Shown here piece by piece: positions 22,846-31,822 of a DNA stretch of 64,000 bases. The DNA lies in NCBI RefSeq assembly GCF_031082405.1, contig NZ_JAVHJU010000020.1, positions 1-64,000 of the forward strand, given 5' to 3'. Made by a program: the position numbers and the translations under genes. The stretch comes from Amycolatopsis sp. A133 (GTDB lineage Bacteria; Actinomycetota; Actinomycetes; Mycobacteriales; Pseudonocardiaceae). The notes under the pieces are model-generated. The model worked only from the letters and a program-made list of their open reading frames with translations. It did no database searches and was not told where the DNA came from. Every line of letters starts with the position of its first letter. Positions within the stretch are counted from its first letter, which is position 1.

Positions 22846-24768
22846 GTGGACGTCCAGACGGACCGGCAGTCCGGCCAGCAGCAGGCCGCGGCCGAGCGCG
22901 CCGCCGAACGCACCGGGCCGCGGCAGGCCAAGATCGCGTTGCTGCGCAAGCCCGGCGGGATCGCCGAGGCCGACGAACCGAGCCGGGTGGCCACCCGGAT
23001 CGACCGGCTCGGCCGCTACTACCCCGACGTCCGGCCGGTGAGCCCGGCGGCGATCGCGGCGGGCGACCCGGCGGCGATGACGGCCGCCGGCGCGATCCTC
23101 GAACGCATCGCCGGAACCAACGACCTGCTCGGCGTGGGCTACCTCGAAGGCGGGGTCACGGCTTCGGCCGCCGTCGGCCGGGTGAACATCCGGAACGCCC
23201 AGGGCAGGCTCGCCGGCTACGGCACGGGATCGCTGGTGTCACCGGAACTGCTGCTCACCAACCACCACGTGCTGCCGGACGCCGCCACCGCCGGGTTCAG
23301 CGTCGTCGAATTCGACTACCAGGACGGCGTCGACGGCCTGCCGCGGCCGGTGCGGGCCTTCGCACTCGACCCGGACCGCTTCTTCGCCGCGGACCGGACG
23401 CTCGATTTTGCGCTCGTCGCCGTGAAGGCGACCGCGGACGAACTGCGCCCCTTCGGGTTCAACCGGCTGATCGCCAGCGAGGGCAAGGCGATCGTCGGCG
23501 ACTTCGTCACCATCGTCCAGCACCCCGGGGGCGGCAAGAAACAGGTGGCGCTGCGGGAAAACCGGGTCGTCGACGTCCTCGACGACTTCCTCCACTACGA
23601 AACCGACACCGAACCGGGGTCGTCCGGCTCCCCGGTGTTCAACGACCAGTGGGAGGTCGTGGCGCTGCACCACGCCGGTGTCCCGGCGGGCGGCCGGGCG
23701 GAGTACGGCGGTTTCCTCAACGAGGGCGTCCGGGTCAGCAAGCTGCTGAAGTTTCTGCGTGAGCAGCCGTTCCCGCCGGACCGGCAGGCGCTGCTCGACC
23801 GGCTGGCCACCCGGCCCGAGCGCGCCCGGCCGGCCGACGGCGGCGCTCCGCAGGTGCTCACGCTCTCGATGCCGTTCGACATCCGGCTGCGCGCCGAACC
23901 GGCCGCCGGGCGGATCGACCCCGACTACTCGAACCGGGCCGGCTACGACCCGGGCTTCCTGCCCGGGCACACCGTGCCGCTGCCCGGGCTGTCCGCCGAG
24001 CTCGCCGGGCTGGCGGCGCTCAACCGGCAGGCCACCGGTGAGCCGCGGTACGTCCTGCCGTACCACCACTTCAGCGTCGTCATGCACAAGGAACGCCGGC
24101 TCGCGATGTTCACCGCCGTCAACATCGACGGGCGCACCAGCCGGGCGCTGCGGCGCGAAGCCGACCACTGGTCGCTCGACCCGCGGGTCGCGGTGACCGA
24201 GCAGATCGGCGAGGAGATCTACCGCGACAACCCGCTCGACCGCGGGCACCTGGTCCGCCGCCTCGACCCCGCGTGGGGCGCGACGGAGCCGATCGCGCAG
24301 CTGGCCAACGACGACACGTTCCACTTCACGAACTGTTCGCCGCAGCACAAGGACTTCAACCAGAACAAGACGACCTGGGCCGGGCTCGAGGACTACGTGC
24401 TGAACAGCGCGGACAACTTCGACCTGAAGGTCAGCGTGGTGACGGGCCCGGTGCTGGCCGCCGACGACGACCACTACCGCGGGGTGCGGTTGCCCCGCCA
24501 GTTCTGGAAGGTGGTGGCGATGGTGAAGGACGGCGGCGCGCTGTCGGCGACGGCGTACCTGCTGAGCCAGGAGGAGCTCATCAGGGGCCTGGAGGTGGCG
24601 GCCGGGTTCGACTACGGCGCCTACCGCACGTACCAGGTCCCGGTCCGCCGGATCGCCGAGCTGACCGGCCTGTCGTTCGGCGACCTGCCGGCCGCCGACC
24701 CCCTGGCCGGCCTGGAGTCGACGAGCGTGGCCCAGGAGGTCCGGACGGCGGCGGACCTGGTGCTCTGA
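22846..24768 (+). CDS. Trypsin-like serine protease fused to DNA/RNA non-specific endonuclease
   Basis: 640 residues with no signal peptide. After a charged N-terminus (1-100) comes a V8/trypsin-like domain (about 105-310): LLTNHHVL gives His141, RTLDFALV gives Asp187, TEPGSSGSPVF gives the nucleophile Ser260. From about 335 to 630 is a NUC-type nuclease: DNPLDRGHLVRRLDPAW carries the DRGH motif (His468) and HFTNCSPQHKDFNQ the metal-binding Asn496. GTG 22846 is preceded by GGGAGG. Both active sites look intact. A cytosolic protein with a protease joined to a nuclease suggests a regulated toxic effector, perhaps in phage defence; that role is inference. It is a single gene with its own 129-base upstream gap. 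Confidence 0.9.
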   Translation: MDVQTDRQSGQQQAAAERAAERTGPRQAKIALLRKPGGIAEADEPSRVATRIDRLGRYYPDVRPVSPAAIAAGDPAAMTAAGAILERIAGTNDLLGVGYLEGGVTASAAVGRVNIRNAQGRLAGYGTGSLVSPELLLTNHHVLPDAATAGFSVVEFDYQDGVDGLPRPVRAFALDPDRFFAADRTLDFALVAVKATADELRPFGFNRLIASEGKAIVGDFVTIVQHPGGGKKQVALRENRVVDVLDDFLHYETDTEPGSSGSPVFNDQWEVVALHHAGVPAGGRAEYGGFLNEGVRVSKLLKFLREQPFPPDRQALLDRLATRPERARPADGGAPQVLTLSMPFDIRLRAEPAAGRIDPDYSNRAGYDPGFLPGHTVPLPGLSAELAGLAALNRQATGEPRYVLPYHHFSVVMHKERRLAMFTAVNIDGRTSRALRREADHWSLDPRVAVTEQIGEEIYRDNPLDRGHLVRRLDPAWGATEPIAQLANDDTFHFTNCSPQHKDFNQNKTTWAGLEDYVLNSADNFDLKVSVVTGPVLAADDDHYRGVRLPRQFWKVVAMVKDGGALSATAYLLSQEELIRGLEVAAGFDYGAYRTYQVPVRRIAELTGLSFGDLPAADPLAGLESTSVAQEVRTAADLVL

Positions 24769-24831
24769 GGAGCCGGCGGCGCCGGCGGCGGTGGTTACCA
24801 TTCGGGCAAGAACCCCGGCGAAGGGAGCCCG

Positions 24832-25263
24832 ATGACCGTCCTCGACTCGCCCATCCCCCGTTTCCACCTGGCGATGCCCGTGGACGACCTGGCGGCCGCC
24901 CGCCGCTTCTACGGCGAAGTCCTCGGCCTCGCACAGGGCCGCAGCGCCGAGACGTGGATCGACTGGAACCTGCACGGCCACCAGTTCGTGACGCACCTGG
25001 CCCCGGCCGGGCCCAAGCGCGTCCACAACCCGGTCGACGGCCACGACGTGCCGGTGCCGCACTTCGGGCTGATCCTGACGATCCCGCAGTTCCAGGCCCT
25101 CGCCGACCGGCTGCGGGCGGCGGGAACGGAGTTCGTGATCGAGCCGTACGTCCGCTTCGAGGGCCAGACCGGCGAGCAGTGGACGATGTTCCTCCTCGAC
25201 CCGGCGGGCAACGCCCTGGAGTTCAAGGCCTTCGCCGACGACTCGCAGGTCTTCGCGAGCTGA
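24832..25263 (+). CDS. VOC-family protein (glyoxalase-like)
   Basis: 143 residues. FHLAMPVDDLAAARRFYGEVLGL and HFGLILTIPQFQALADRLRAAG are the two module starts; the histidines in them, with glutamates in GEQWTMFLLDPAGNALEFKAF, are plausible metal ligands. The end DPAGNALEFKAF is typical of catalytic glyoxalase/dioxygenase-fold members. GAAGGGAG eight bases before the ATG supports the start. Stands alone, between the protease-nuclease and the sigma factor. Substrate unknown. Confidence 0.9.
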   Translation: MTVLDSPIPRFHLAMPVDDLAAARRFYGEVLGLAQGRSAETWIDWNLHGHQFVTHLAPAGPKRVHNPVDGHDVPVPHFGLILTIPQFQALADRLRAAGTEFVIEPYVRFEGQTGEQWTMFLLDPAGNALEFKAFADDSQVFAS

Positions 25264-25584
25264 GGCGCCGGCCCGGCTCGGCGGCCGTTTCGCGCTCGGT
25301 GCCGCCCGCCGCGCCGGCGCGGGCCGGCGTTCCGCTCCCCTCATCGCTGGGACTCGCGTCGATCGGCGCGGGTCCGCCGTGACCACCCGTGGGCCCGCGG
25401 GACCTCTCGTCGCGGCTCCGCACCGCGCCGGCCATCGAAGGCACCGGCCTGACCGATCGCCGAAAGCCCAGGTCAACGGCTCGGCCACCACTCGATCGGG
25501 CCGACCGGCCGTTACGGACATCGCTGTACCTCTTACTTTGGGTACCCGGACCCACAGAGCGTGCCGAACCCCGGGGAGAACGCG
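25264..25584. other. Intergenic stretch without a supported gene
   Basis: 321 bases between the VOC gene and the sigma factor. The first 120 bases are very GC-rich. The final 80 bases are more AT-rich (CTGTACCTCTTACTTTGGGT) and should hold the sigma factor promoter, but I see no clear -35/-10 or autoregulatory ECF motif. Short open frames here have no ribosome sites or recognisable domains. Confidence 0.5.
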
Positions 25585-26325
25585 ATGGAACCAGCCGACG
25601 ACGAGCCGGACTCGGTGTTGCTCGCCGCCCTGCGGGCCGGGGATCTCGAGGCGGCCGGGCGGCTCTTCCGCCGGCATGCCGAGCCGCTGTGGCGGACCGC
25701 CGGGGCCTGGGCGCGGCAACCCACCGAACGCGACGACCTGGTGGCCGAGACGTTCGCCCGGGTGCTGACGATCGTGCGCGCCGGCGGGGGGCCGCACGGT
25801 GATCTGCGGCCCTACCTGGTCGTGACCATGCGCAACCTGGTCTCCCGGTGGAGCAGGCAGCGCAGCCGGGTCGAGCTGCGGGCCGCCGTCCCCGACGCGG
25901 CCGCCGGCGGGGCCGACGAGCTCGCGCTGCTGCGGTCGAACGCCAAGCTCGTGTGGTCGGCCTACTGCACGCTGCCCGGCCGGTGGCGGACGGTGCTGTG
26001 GCGGACCGAGGCCGAGGGGGGCACGCCGACGGAGGTGGCACCCTCGCTCGGGTTGTCGCCGAACAGCGTCGCGGCGCTGGCCATGCGGGCGCGGGAGGGG
26101 CTGCGGCAGGCCTACCTGCAGGTCCAGGTGCCCGAGACGGACGAGCCCGCCTGCCGCGAACCCCGGCGGCGGATGGGGGCCTGGGTCCGCGGTGCCCTGT
26201 CGCCGCGCAAGGCCCACGCCGTCGCCGAGCACGTGGCCGGCTGTCCCGCCTGCCGGCTGGTCGTCCGCGGCCTCGACGAAGCGAACCGCGAACTGCCCGG
26301 CTCGGCGGCGCGGCTCACCGGCTGA
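25585..26325 (+). CDS. ECF-type RNA polymerase sigma factor with C-terminal zinc-finger tail
   Basis: 246 residues. Region 2 is LEAAGRLFRRHAEPLWRTAG...DLVAETFARVL (about 20-75) and region 4 is WRTVLWRTEAEGGTPTEVAPSLGLSPNSVAALAMRAREGLRQAYL (about 130-175). The C-terminal 50 residues contain HAVAEHVAGCPACRLVV, a HxxxCxxC zinc-finger like those of anti-sigma factors (zf-HC2), so the regulator and its inhibitor motif may be in one chain. No separate anti-sigma gene follows; the next gene is convergent and overlaps its last 11 bases. ATG 25585 is preceded by GGGGAGAA. Confidence 0.9.
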   Translation: MEPADDEPDSVLLAALRAGDLEAAGRLFRRHAEPLWRTAGAWARQPTERDDLVAETFARVLTIVRAGGGPHGDLRPYLVVTMRNLVSRWSRQRSRVELRAAVPDAAAGGADELALLRSNAKLVWSAYCTLPGRWRTVLWRTEAEGGTPTEVAPSLGLSPNSVAALAMRAREGLRQAYLQVQVPETDEPACREPRRRMGAWVRGALSPRKAHAVAEHVAGCPACRLVVRGLDEANRELPGSAARLTG

Positions 26326-27379
26326 GCCGGGGACCGGGGAACCCGGCGGCGTCGCCGAAGAGCAGGGCCGTCCCGTGGGCGCGTTTGAAGTACAGGTGGG
26401 CGTCGTGCTCCCAGGTGATCGCGATGCCGCCGTGGAGCTGGATCATCTCCGCCGCCGCGTGGGTGAACGCCTCGCCGCACACCACCTTCGCGGTCGCGAC
26501 GGCCTCGGGGTCGCCGTCCACCAGGGCCGCGTACAGCGCCGAGCGGGCCGCCTCGACGTGGACGTGCACGTCGGCCATCCGGTGCTTCAGCGCCTGGAAC
26601 GACCCGATCGGGCGACCGAACTGACGGCGTTGCTTCGTGTACTCGACCGTGAGCTCCAGGGCCCGCGCCGCCGCGCCGGTCTGCTCGGCGGCGACGGCGA
26701 CCGTCGCCGTGTCGCGCAGCTGCCGCAGCGGCCCGGCGAACCCGCCGGTGTCGAGCCGCCGGGCCGGCGTCGAAGCGCACTCGACGACCGCGAGGCGCCG
26801 GCCGGGGTCCAGGCTCGTGACGCGCTCGCGGCGAACCCCCTCGAGCGGCAGCTCGAACAGGCCGGTCCCGTCGTCCGTGCGGGCCACGGCGAGCAGGACG
26901 TCGGCGGTGTCCCCGTCCAGGACGTAGCAGGCGCGGCCGTCGAGCTCTCCCCGTCCGGACGCGGTCAGGGCGGGTGTCCACCGGCCGTCCTCGCCGGACC
27001 AGGCCAGGGTCGCCAGGGTCGTTCCGGCGGCGATGCCCGGCAGCAGCCGCTCGCAGGCTTCGTCGTTGCCGCTGCGGAGCAGGGCTTCGCCGCACAGCAC
27101 CGCCGAGCCGAGCATCGGCGACGGCGTGAGCGTCCGGCCGAGTTCCGCCAGCACGACGCACGCCTCGGCGAGGCCGGCGCCCACGCCGCCGTAGTGCTCC
27201 GGGATCGCCAGTGCGGCGACGCCGATCTGCTCGCAGAGCGTGGACCACAGCTTGTCGTCGTGGCCCAGCGGCGACGCCATCGCGGCCCGCACCGCCGCCG
27301 GCCCCGACCGGCGCGTCAGCAGGGCCCGGACGGCGTCCCGCAGCGCCCGGGCTTCCGCCGTCTCCATCGGGTCGGTCAT
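26315..27379 (-). CDS. fadE33: Acyl-CoA dehydrogenase, FadE33-like (steroid ring C/D)
   Basis: 354 residues. Core ACAD motifs: QIGVAALAIPEHYGG (N-terminal helix domain), YTKQRRQFGRPIGSFQALKHRMADV (FAD-contacting arginine segment), and LHGGIAITWEHDAHLYFKRA, with the likely catalytic Glu. It is shorter and more divergent than standalone ACADs, as in the mycobacterial FadE31-33 group, which form mixed alpha2beta2 enzymes. ATG 27379 overlaps the stop of the FadE32-like gene (ATGA). Last gene of the operon led by fadD3. Assigned by synteny and length; which of the paralogs it matches best needs alignment. Confidence 0.8.
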   Translation of the reverse strand: MTDPMETAEARALRDAVRALLTRRSGPAAVRAAMASPLGHDDKLWSTLCEQIGVAALAIPEHYGGVGAGLAEACVVLAELGRTLTPSPMLGSAVLCGEALLRSGNDEACERLLPGIAAGTTLATLAWSGEDGRWTPALTASGRGELDGRACYVLDGDTADVLLAVARTDDGTGLFELPLEGVRRERVTSLDPGRRLAVVECASTPARRLDTGGFAGPLRQLRDTATVAVAAEQTGAAARALELTVEYTKQRRQFGRPIGSFQALKHRMADVHVHVEAARSALYAALVDGDPEAVATAKVVCGEAFTHAAAEMIQLHGGIAITWEHDAHLYFKRAHGTALLFGDAAGFPGPRLSR

Positions 27380-28296
27380 CGCAGGACCCGCGCCCGGTGG
27401 AACGACGCGGTTCCCCAGGCCCCGGCAAGGGCCCGGACCTTCGTCAGCCGGAGGCCGAGGTCGTGCTCGGCCGTGTAGCCGATGGCGCCGTGCACCTGCA
27501 GGGCCGTCCGCGCGGCGAGGTAGGCGGCGTCGCCGGCCAGCACCTTGGCCGCCGAGACGTCCCGGGCGAACGTCTCTCCGGCGACGGCGGCGCCGTAGAG
27601 CAGCGGCCGGGCCAGTTCCAGCCGGGTGACGACGTCGGCGAGGAGGTGCTTGACCGCCTGGTACTCGCCGATGGCCCGGCCGTACTGGTGACGCTGCTTG
27701 GCGTACGCCACCGACGTGTCGAGGAGCCATTGCCCGGCCCCCAGCAGCTGGGCGGCCACGGCCAGGACCCCGCGGTCGAACGCGGTGCCGCTCGATCGGC
27801 CGGCCGCGCCCGGCACCCGGAACAACCGCCGCGGCGGATCGATCGAGCGCACGGGCGCGGCTCCGGCGCCCGTGAGGTGCGCACCGGTGAGGTCGAGCAC
27901 CACGCCCGCGATGTCGGCGTCGAGGGCCAGGGGGACCTCCGGCGGCGCGACGACGGTGGCCACGAGGTCGCCCTCGGCGAGCGAGGTGAGCCGGTGCCCG
28001 GTCAGCAACGCCGGGGCGACCGCGGCCGACTCGGCCACCGGACCCGGGACGGCGTGGTAGCCGAGCGCTTCGCAGGCGAGGACCAGGTCGGCCGGGCCGG
28101 CGCCGAGGCCGCCGTGGTCCTCGTCGACCAGCAGCGCGAAGACCCCGACGTCGGCGAGCGCGCGCCAGAGCTTGAGGCCGCGGTCGTGCTCCCCCGCCGC
28201 CCAGGCCCGGGCGGCGGCCGCGGTGTCCGCGCCGCCCAGCAGCTCGTGCAGTGTCGCGGCGAACTGCCGTTGCTCCGGCGAGAGCTGGAACCTCAT
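27376..28296 (-). CDS. fadE32: Acyl-CoA dehydrogenase, FadE32-like (steroid ring C/D)
   Basis: 306 residues, short for an ACAD (usually about 380). MRFQLSPEQRQFAATLHELLG opens the helical domain, YAKQRHQYGRAIGEYQAVKHLLADV is the FAD-binding segment, and VHGAIGYTAEHDLGLRLTK has the glutamate seen in catalytic subunits. In mycobacteria FadE32 works with FadE31 in degrading the steroid ring-opened intermediate after IpdAB. Here it is flanked by FadE31-like and FadE33-like genes with 4-base overlaps on both sides, so the subunits are made together. ATG 28296 was chosen from this overlap. Confidence 0.8.
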   Translation of the reverse strand: MRFQLSPEQRQFAATLHELLGGADTAAAARAWAAGEHDRGLKLWRALADVGVFALLVDEDHGGLGAGPADLVLACEALGYHAVPGPVAESAAVAPALLTGHRLTSLAEGDLVATVVAPPEVPLALDADIAGVVLDLTGAHLTGAGAAPVRSIDPPRRLFRVPGAAGRSSGTAFDRGVLAVAAQLLGAGQWLLDTSVAYAKQRHQYGRAIGEYQAVKHLLADVVTRLELARPLLYGAAVAGETFARDVSAAKVLAGDAAYLAARTALQVHGAIGYTAEHDLGLRLTKVRALAGAWGTASFHRARVLR

Positions 28297-29423
28297 CGGC
28301 GGGCCTCCCTCGGGAGCTTCAGCAGCCGTTCGGCGATCGTGTTGCGCTGGATCTGGTCGGTCCCGCCGTAGATCGGCCCGGCGAGGGAGAACAGGTAGCC
28401 GTGCACCCAGGCCTCGTCGGTCTCCGCGGCCGGGCCGAGGACGTCGAGCGCGGTTTCGTGCAGTTCGACGTCGAGGTGCGACCAGAACAGCTTGTTCACG
28501 CTCGACTCGGGCCCCAGCTCGCCGCCTTCGGCCAGCCGGCTCACGGTGCCGAACGTGTACAGCTGGTAGGCGCGGGCCCCGATCCACGCATCGGCCACTC
28601 TGTCCTTTGTGGACTCGGGTTCGCCCCTGTCCCGCCAGAGGTCCACCAGGCGATCGGCGGCGGCGAGGAACCGGCCGGGACTGCGCAGCGAAAGCCCGCG
28701 TTCGTTGTTCGCCGTTGTCATCGCGACCCGCCAGCCCTGTCCCACCTCGCCGATCACGTCTTCGTCGGGCACGAACACCTCGTCGAAGAAGATCTCCGCG
28801 AACCCCGGCTCGCCGTCCAGCTGCGGGATCGGCCGGACCGTGACGCCCTCGGCGCGCAGGTCGGCCATGAAGTACGTCAAGCCGTGGTGGCGCCGGGCTT
28901 CCGGATCGGTGCGGAACAGGCCGAACGCGCGGTCGGCGAAAGCGGCGCGGGAACTCCACGTCTTCTGCCCCGACAGCAGCCAGCCGCCGTCGGTGCGCAC
29001 CGCCGTGCTGCGCACCGCGGCGATGTCGCTGCCCGCCTCCGGTTCCGACCACGCCTGCGCCCACACCTGCTCGCCGCGGGCCATGGCGGGGAGGATCCGG
29101 TCGCGCTGCTCCCGGGTGCCGTGCGCGAACAACGTCGGGCCCAGCATGAAGATCCCGTTCTGCGAAACCCGGCCCGGTGCCCCGGCCGCGTAGTACTCCT
29201 CCTCGAACAGCAGCCACTGCAGCATCGACGCGTCCCGGCCGTGGTATTCGCGCGGCCACGACACGACCGACCAGCGCGCGTCGGCCAGCTCGGCTTCCCA
29301 CTCGCGGTGCGCCGCGAAGCCCTCGGCGGTGTCCATCGACGGCAACGACCGGACGTGCCCGGCCAGCCACTCCCGGGCTTCGGCGCGGAACGCCGCCGAC
29401 ACCTCGTCGATGTCGAGGTCCAT
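28293..29423 (-). CDS. fadE31: Acyl-CoA dehydrogenase, FadE31-like (steroid ring C/D)
   Basis: 376 residues, full-length ACAD. Visible motifs are WSVVSWPREYHGRDAS, AQAWSEPEAGSDIAAVRSTA (substrate/FAD site), SGQKTWSSRAAFADRAFGLFRT and the C-terminal GPIYGGTDQIQRNTIAERLLKLPREARR. Start ATG at 29423 shares a base with the stop of the crotonase gene (TGATG). Length is essentially that of mycobacterial FadE31, the common partner of FadE32/33. It oxidises a CoA thioester derived from rings C and D of sterols; exact substrate depends on the heteromer. Confidence 0.82.
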   Translation of the reverse strand: MDLDIDEVSAAFRAEAREWLAGHVRSLPSMDTAEGFAAHREWEAELADARWSVVSWPREYHGRDASMLQWLLFEEEYYAAGAPGRVSQNGIFMLGPTLFAHGTREQRDRILPAMARGEQVWAQAWSEPEAGSDIAAVRSTAVRTDGGWLLSGQKTWSSRAAFADRAFGLFRTDPEARRHHGLTYFMADLRAEGVTVRPIPQLDGEPGFAEIFFDEVFVPDEDVIGEVGQGWRVAMTTANNERGLSLRSPGRFLAAADRLVDLWRDRGEPESTKDRVADAWIGARAYQLYTFGTVSRLAEGGELGPESSVNKLFWSHLDVELHETALDVLGPAAETDEAWVHGYLFSLAGPIYGGTDQIQRNTIAERLLKLPREARR

Positions 29424-30268
29424 CACGTCCCCTTGTCCGCATCGCGCATCGACCGCGCCGACTGCCCGCCGAGGGAGTCTTCCGAGGTTTCCGCGTTGTG
29501 GGCGTGCGCGAGGTGGTGCAGGCCGAACACCGAGTCCATCCCGGACCGCAGGCCCATCAGGTCCTCGGCCTGGTTGACCGCCTTCTTCGCCAGCGCCAAC
29601 CCGAACTGCGGCATCCCGGCGATCTTCTCCGCGAGCTCCAGGGTGCGCTGTTCCAGCTCCGCCCGCGGCACGATCCGGGTGACCATGCCCCATTCCTTGG
29701 CCTGCTGGACGGTGAACCGCTCGCCGGTGAACAGCACCTCCTTCGCCGCGCGCGGCCCGAGCACCCACGGGTGCGCGAAGTACTCGACTCCCGGGATCCC
29801 CATCCGCACCACCGGATCGGCGAAGAACGCGTCATCGGACGCCACGATCAGATCGCACACCCACGCCAGCATCAGCCCGCCCGCGATGCACGCGCCCTGC
29901 ACACTGGCGATCATCGGCTTCGGGATTTCCCGCCACCGGCGGCACATGCCCAGGTACACCTCGGACTCGCGGGCGAACCGCTGGTCGCCGCCGGCCCGGT
30001 CGACGTGGTCCCACCACAGGACCGCCCGCCGGTCGAACGACCGGTCCGCGTCCCGGCCGGGGCTGCCGATGTCGTGCCCCGCCGAGAAATGCTTCCCTTC
30101 GCCCGCCAGCACGATCACCTTCACCTCGGCGTCGTTCACCGCGTCGGCGAAGGCGTCGTCGAGGGCGTAGGTCATCGCCGAATTCTGGGCGTTGCGGTAA
30201 TCCGGCCGGTTCATCGTCACCACCGCGACCGGCCCCCGCCGCTCGTACCGGACCACCGGTTCACTCAT
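29423..30268 (-). CDS. Enoyl-CoA hydratase/isomerase (crotonase) family protein
   Basis: 281 residues. The oxyanion-hole motifs are VIVLAGEGKHFSAGHDIG and SVQGACIAGGLMLAWVCDLIVASDDAFF; ADPVVRMGIPGVEYFAHPW follows with possible catalytic acid residues. It lies between fadD3 and fadE31 with 4-base and 1-base overlaps, so it belongs to the same transcript. The mycobacterial KstR2 regulon has no crotonase at this position, so it may hydrate the enoyl-CoA formed by FadE30 or the FadE31/32 pair. That assignment is inference. Confidence 0.88.
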   Translation of the reverse strand: MSEPVVRYERRGPVAVVTMNRPDYRNAQNSAMTYALDDAFADAVNDAEVKVIVLAGEGKHFSAGHDIGSPGRDADRSFDRRAVLWWDHVDRAGGDQRFARESEVYLGMCRRWREIPKPMIASVQGACIAGGLMLAWVCDLIVASDDAFFADPVVRMGIPGVEYFAHPWVLGPRAAKEVLFTGERFTVQQAKEWGMVTRIVPRAELEQRTLELAEKIAGMPQFGLALAKKAVNQAEDLMGLRSGMDSVFGLHHLAHAHNAETSEDSLGGQSARSMRDADKGT

Positions 30269-31797
30269 GCCTTCTCCTCGGTCAGCAGCCGCTTCAGCAC
30301 CTTGCCGGAAGCGTTGCGGGGCAGTTCGTCCAGGAACTCGACGAACCGCGGGGTCTTGTAGTTGGCGAGCCGCTCGCGGCAGAAGGCGACGACCGCCTCC
30401 GCCGTCAGCCCGGTGCCGACGACGAACGCCTTGCCGACTTCGCCGAGCCGCTCGTCCGGAACGCCGACCACGGCGACGTCGCGGACGCCGTCGAGCTCGG
30501 TCAGGGCGTGTTCGACTTCGGCCGGGTAGACGTTGAACCCGCCGCAGATGTACATGTCCTTGAGCCGGCCGGTGATGGTGAGGTTCCCGGCGGCGTCGAG
30601 CTCGCCGACGTCGCCGGTGTGCAGCCAGGCCTGCTCGTCGACGGCGCGGGCGGTGCCTTCGGGGTCGTCGAGGTAGCCCAGCATCACGTTCGGCCCGCGG
30701 ACCACGATCTCCCCCGGCGAACCCTGGATCGCCACTTCGAAGCCCGCGGTCGCCCGGCCGGACGTCCTCGCGACGAGGTCCGCGTCGTCGCCGGGGCGGC
30801 ACATCGTCACCACGACGGCTTCGGTGAGGCCGTAGGCGGTGAGGACGGTTTCGAACCCGAGCTCGGCCCGCATCCGGCGCACGAGCGAGGCGGGCACGGT
30901 GGCCGCCCCGGTGACCGCGAGCCGCAGTGACGACAGGTCGCCCTTGCGGGGCTCGTGCAGGAGCGACTGGAAGACCGTCGGCGCGCCCGGCAGCACGGAG
31001 ATCCGCTCCCGCTCGATCACCTTCAGGGCCGCGCGCACGTCGAACACCGCCTGCGGGACGATCGCCGCGCCGGTCAGCAGGCCCACCACGATGCCGGCCT
31101 TGTAGCCGAAGCTGTGGAAGAACGGGTTGATCACCAGGTACCGGTCCTCCGCGGTGACCTGGCCGCAGTCCGCCCACGCCGCCGCGACGTCGACCGTCTG
31201 GCGGTGCGCCGAGAGCACACCCTTGGAGCGGCCGCTGGTGCCAGAGGTGAAGAGGATGTCGCTCACGTCGTCCGGGCCGACGGCGTCCGCCCGTGCTTCG
31301 GCTTCGGCCTCGGTGACCCGCTCGGCCAGCGCCAGGAACTCCTCCCAGCCCAGCGTGCCCTCGACCGGCCGGTGCGGCTCCTGCAGGGGCACCCGGACGA
31401 CGGTGGCGAGGTCCGGCAGCTGCGCGCCGGTCTCCCGGATCGCCGCGTACCGGTCGGTGCCGAGGAAATCGGCGGCCACGACGAGCGCGCGGGCCCGGCC
31501 GCGGACCAGCAGGTCCACGGTCTCGGTGGCGGTGAAACGCGTGTTGACCGGGACCAGGGTCGCCCCCGCGTAGAGCGCGCCCAGGGCCGCCAGCACCCAG
31601 TGGTGGGTGTTGGGCAGGGCGATCGCGACCCGGTCGCCCGCCTGGACACCGCACGCGGCGAAGGCCCGTGCGACCGTCCGAACACGTTCCAGAAGCTGGT
31701 CGAAGCCGAGCCGCACGCGGTCGTCGACCAGCGCCTCCGCGGACCCGAACTTCGCGGCGGCGTCGCGGACAACGGCCGGGATCGTGGTCTGTCCCAC
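30265..31797 (-). CDS. fadD3: HIP-CoA ligase FadD3-like acyl-CoA synthetase
   Basis: 510 residues, ANL superfamily. The P-loop motif is DILFTSGTSGRSKGVLSAHRQ, the A5 region TAYGLTEAVVVTMCRP, the A7/A8 region WLHTGDVGELDAAGNLTITGRLKDMYICGGFNVYPAEVE, and the catalytic lysine in RNASGKVLKRLL. FadD3 activates the steroid C/D-ring propionate HIP (left after rings A and B are removed) to HIP-CoA. Assignment rests on the surrounding fadE30/ipdF/fadA6/ipdABC genes. GTG 31797 has GGAGG five bases upstream; the in-frame GTG one codon earlier (31800) is less well spaced. First gene of the five-gene operon; a KstR-like site lies just upstream. Confidence 0.85.
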   Translation of the reverse strand: MGQTTIPAVVRDAAAKFGSAEALVDDRVRLGFDQLLERVRTVARAFAACGVQAGDRVAIALPNTHHWVLAALGALYAGATLVPVNTRFTATETVDLLVRGRARALVVAADFLGTDRYAAIRETGAQLPDLATVVRVPLQEPHRPVEGTLGWEEFLALAERVTEAEAEARADAVGPDDVSDILFTSGTSGRSKGVLSAHRQTVDVAAAWADCGQVTAEDRYLVINPFFHSFGYKAGIVVGLLTGAAIVPQAVFDVRAALKVIERERISVLPGAPTVFQSLLHEPRKGDLSSLRLAVTGAATVPASLVRRMRAELGFETVLTAYGLTEAVVVTMCRPGDDADLVARTSGRATAGFEVAIQGSPGEIVVRGPNVMLGYLDDPEGTARAVDEQAWLHTGDVGELDAAGNLTITGRLKDMYICGGFNVYPAEVEHALTELDGVRDVAVVGVPDERLGEVGKAFVVGTGLTAEAVVAFCRERLANYKTPRFVEFLDELPRNASGKVLKRLLTEEKA

Positions 31798-31822
31798 CAC
31801 ACCCTCCTCTGGACCGGCAAAG

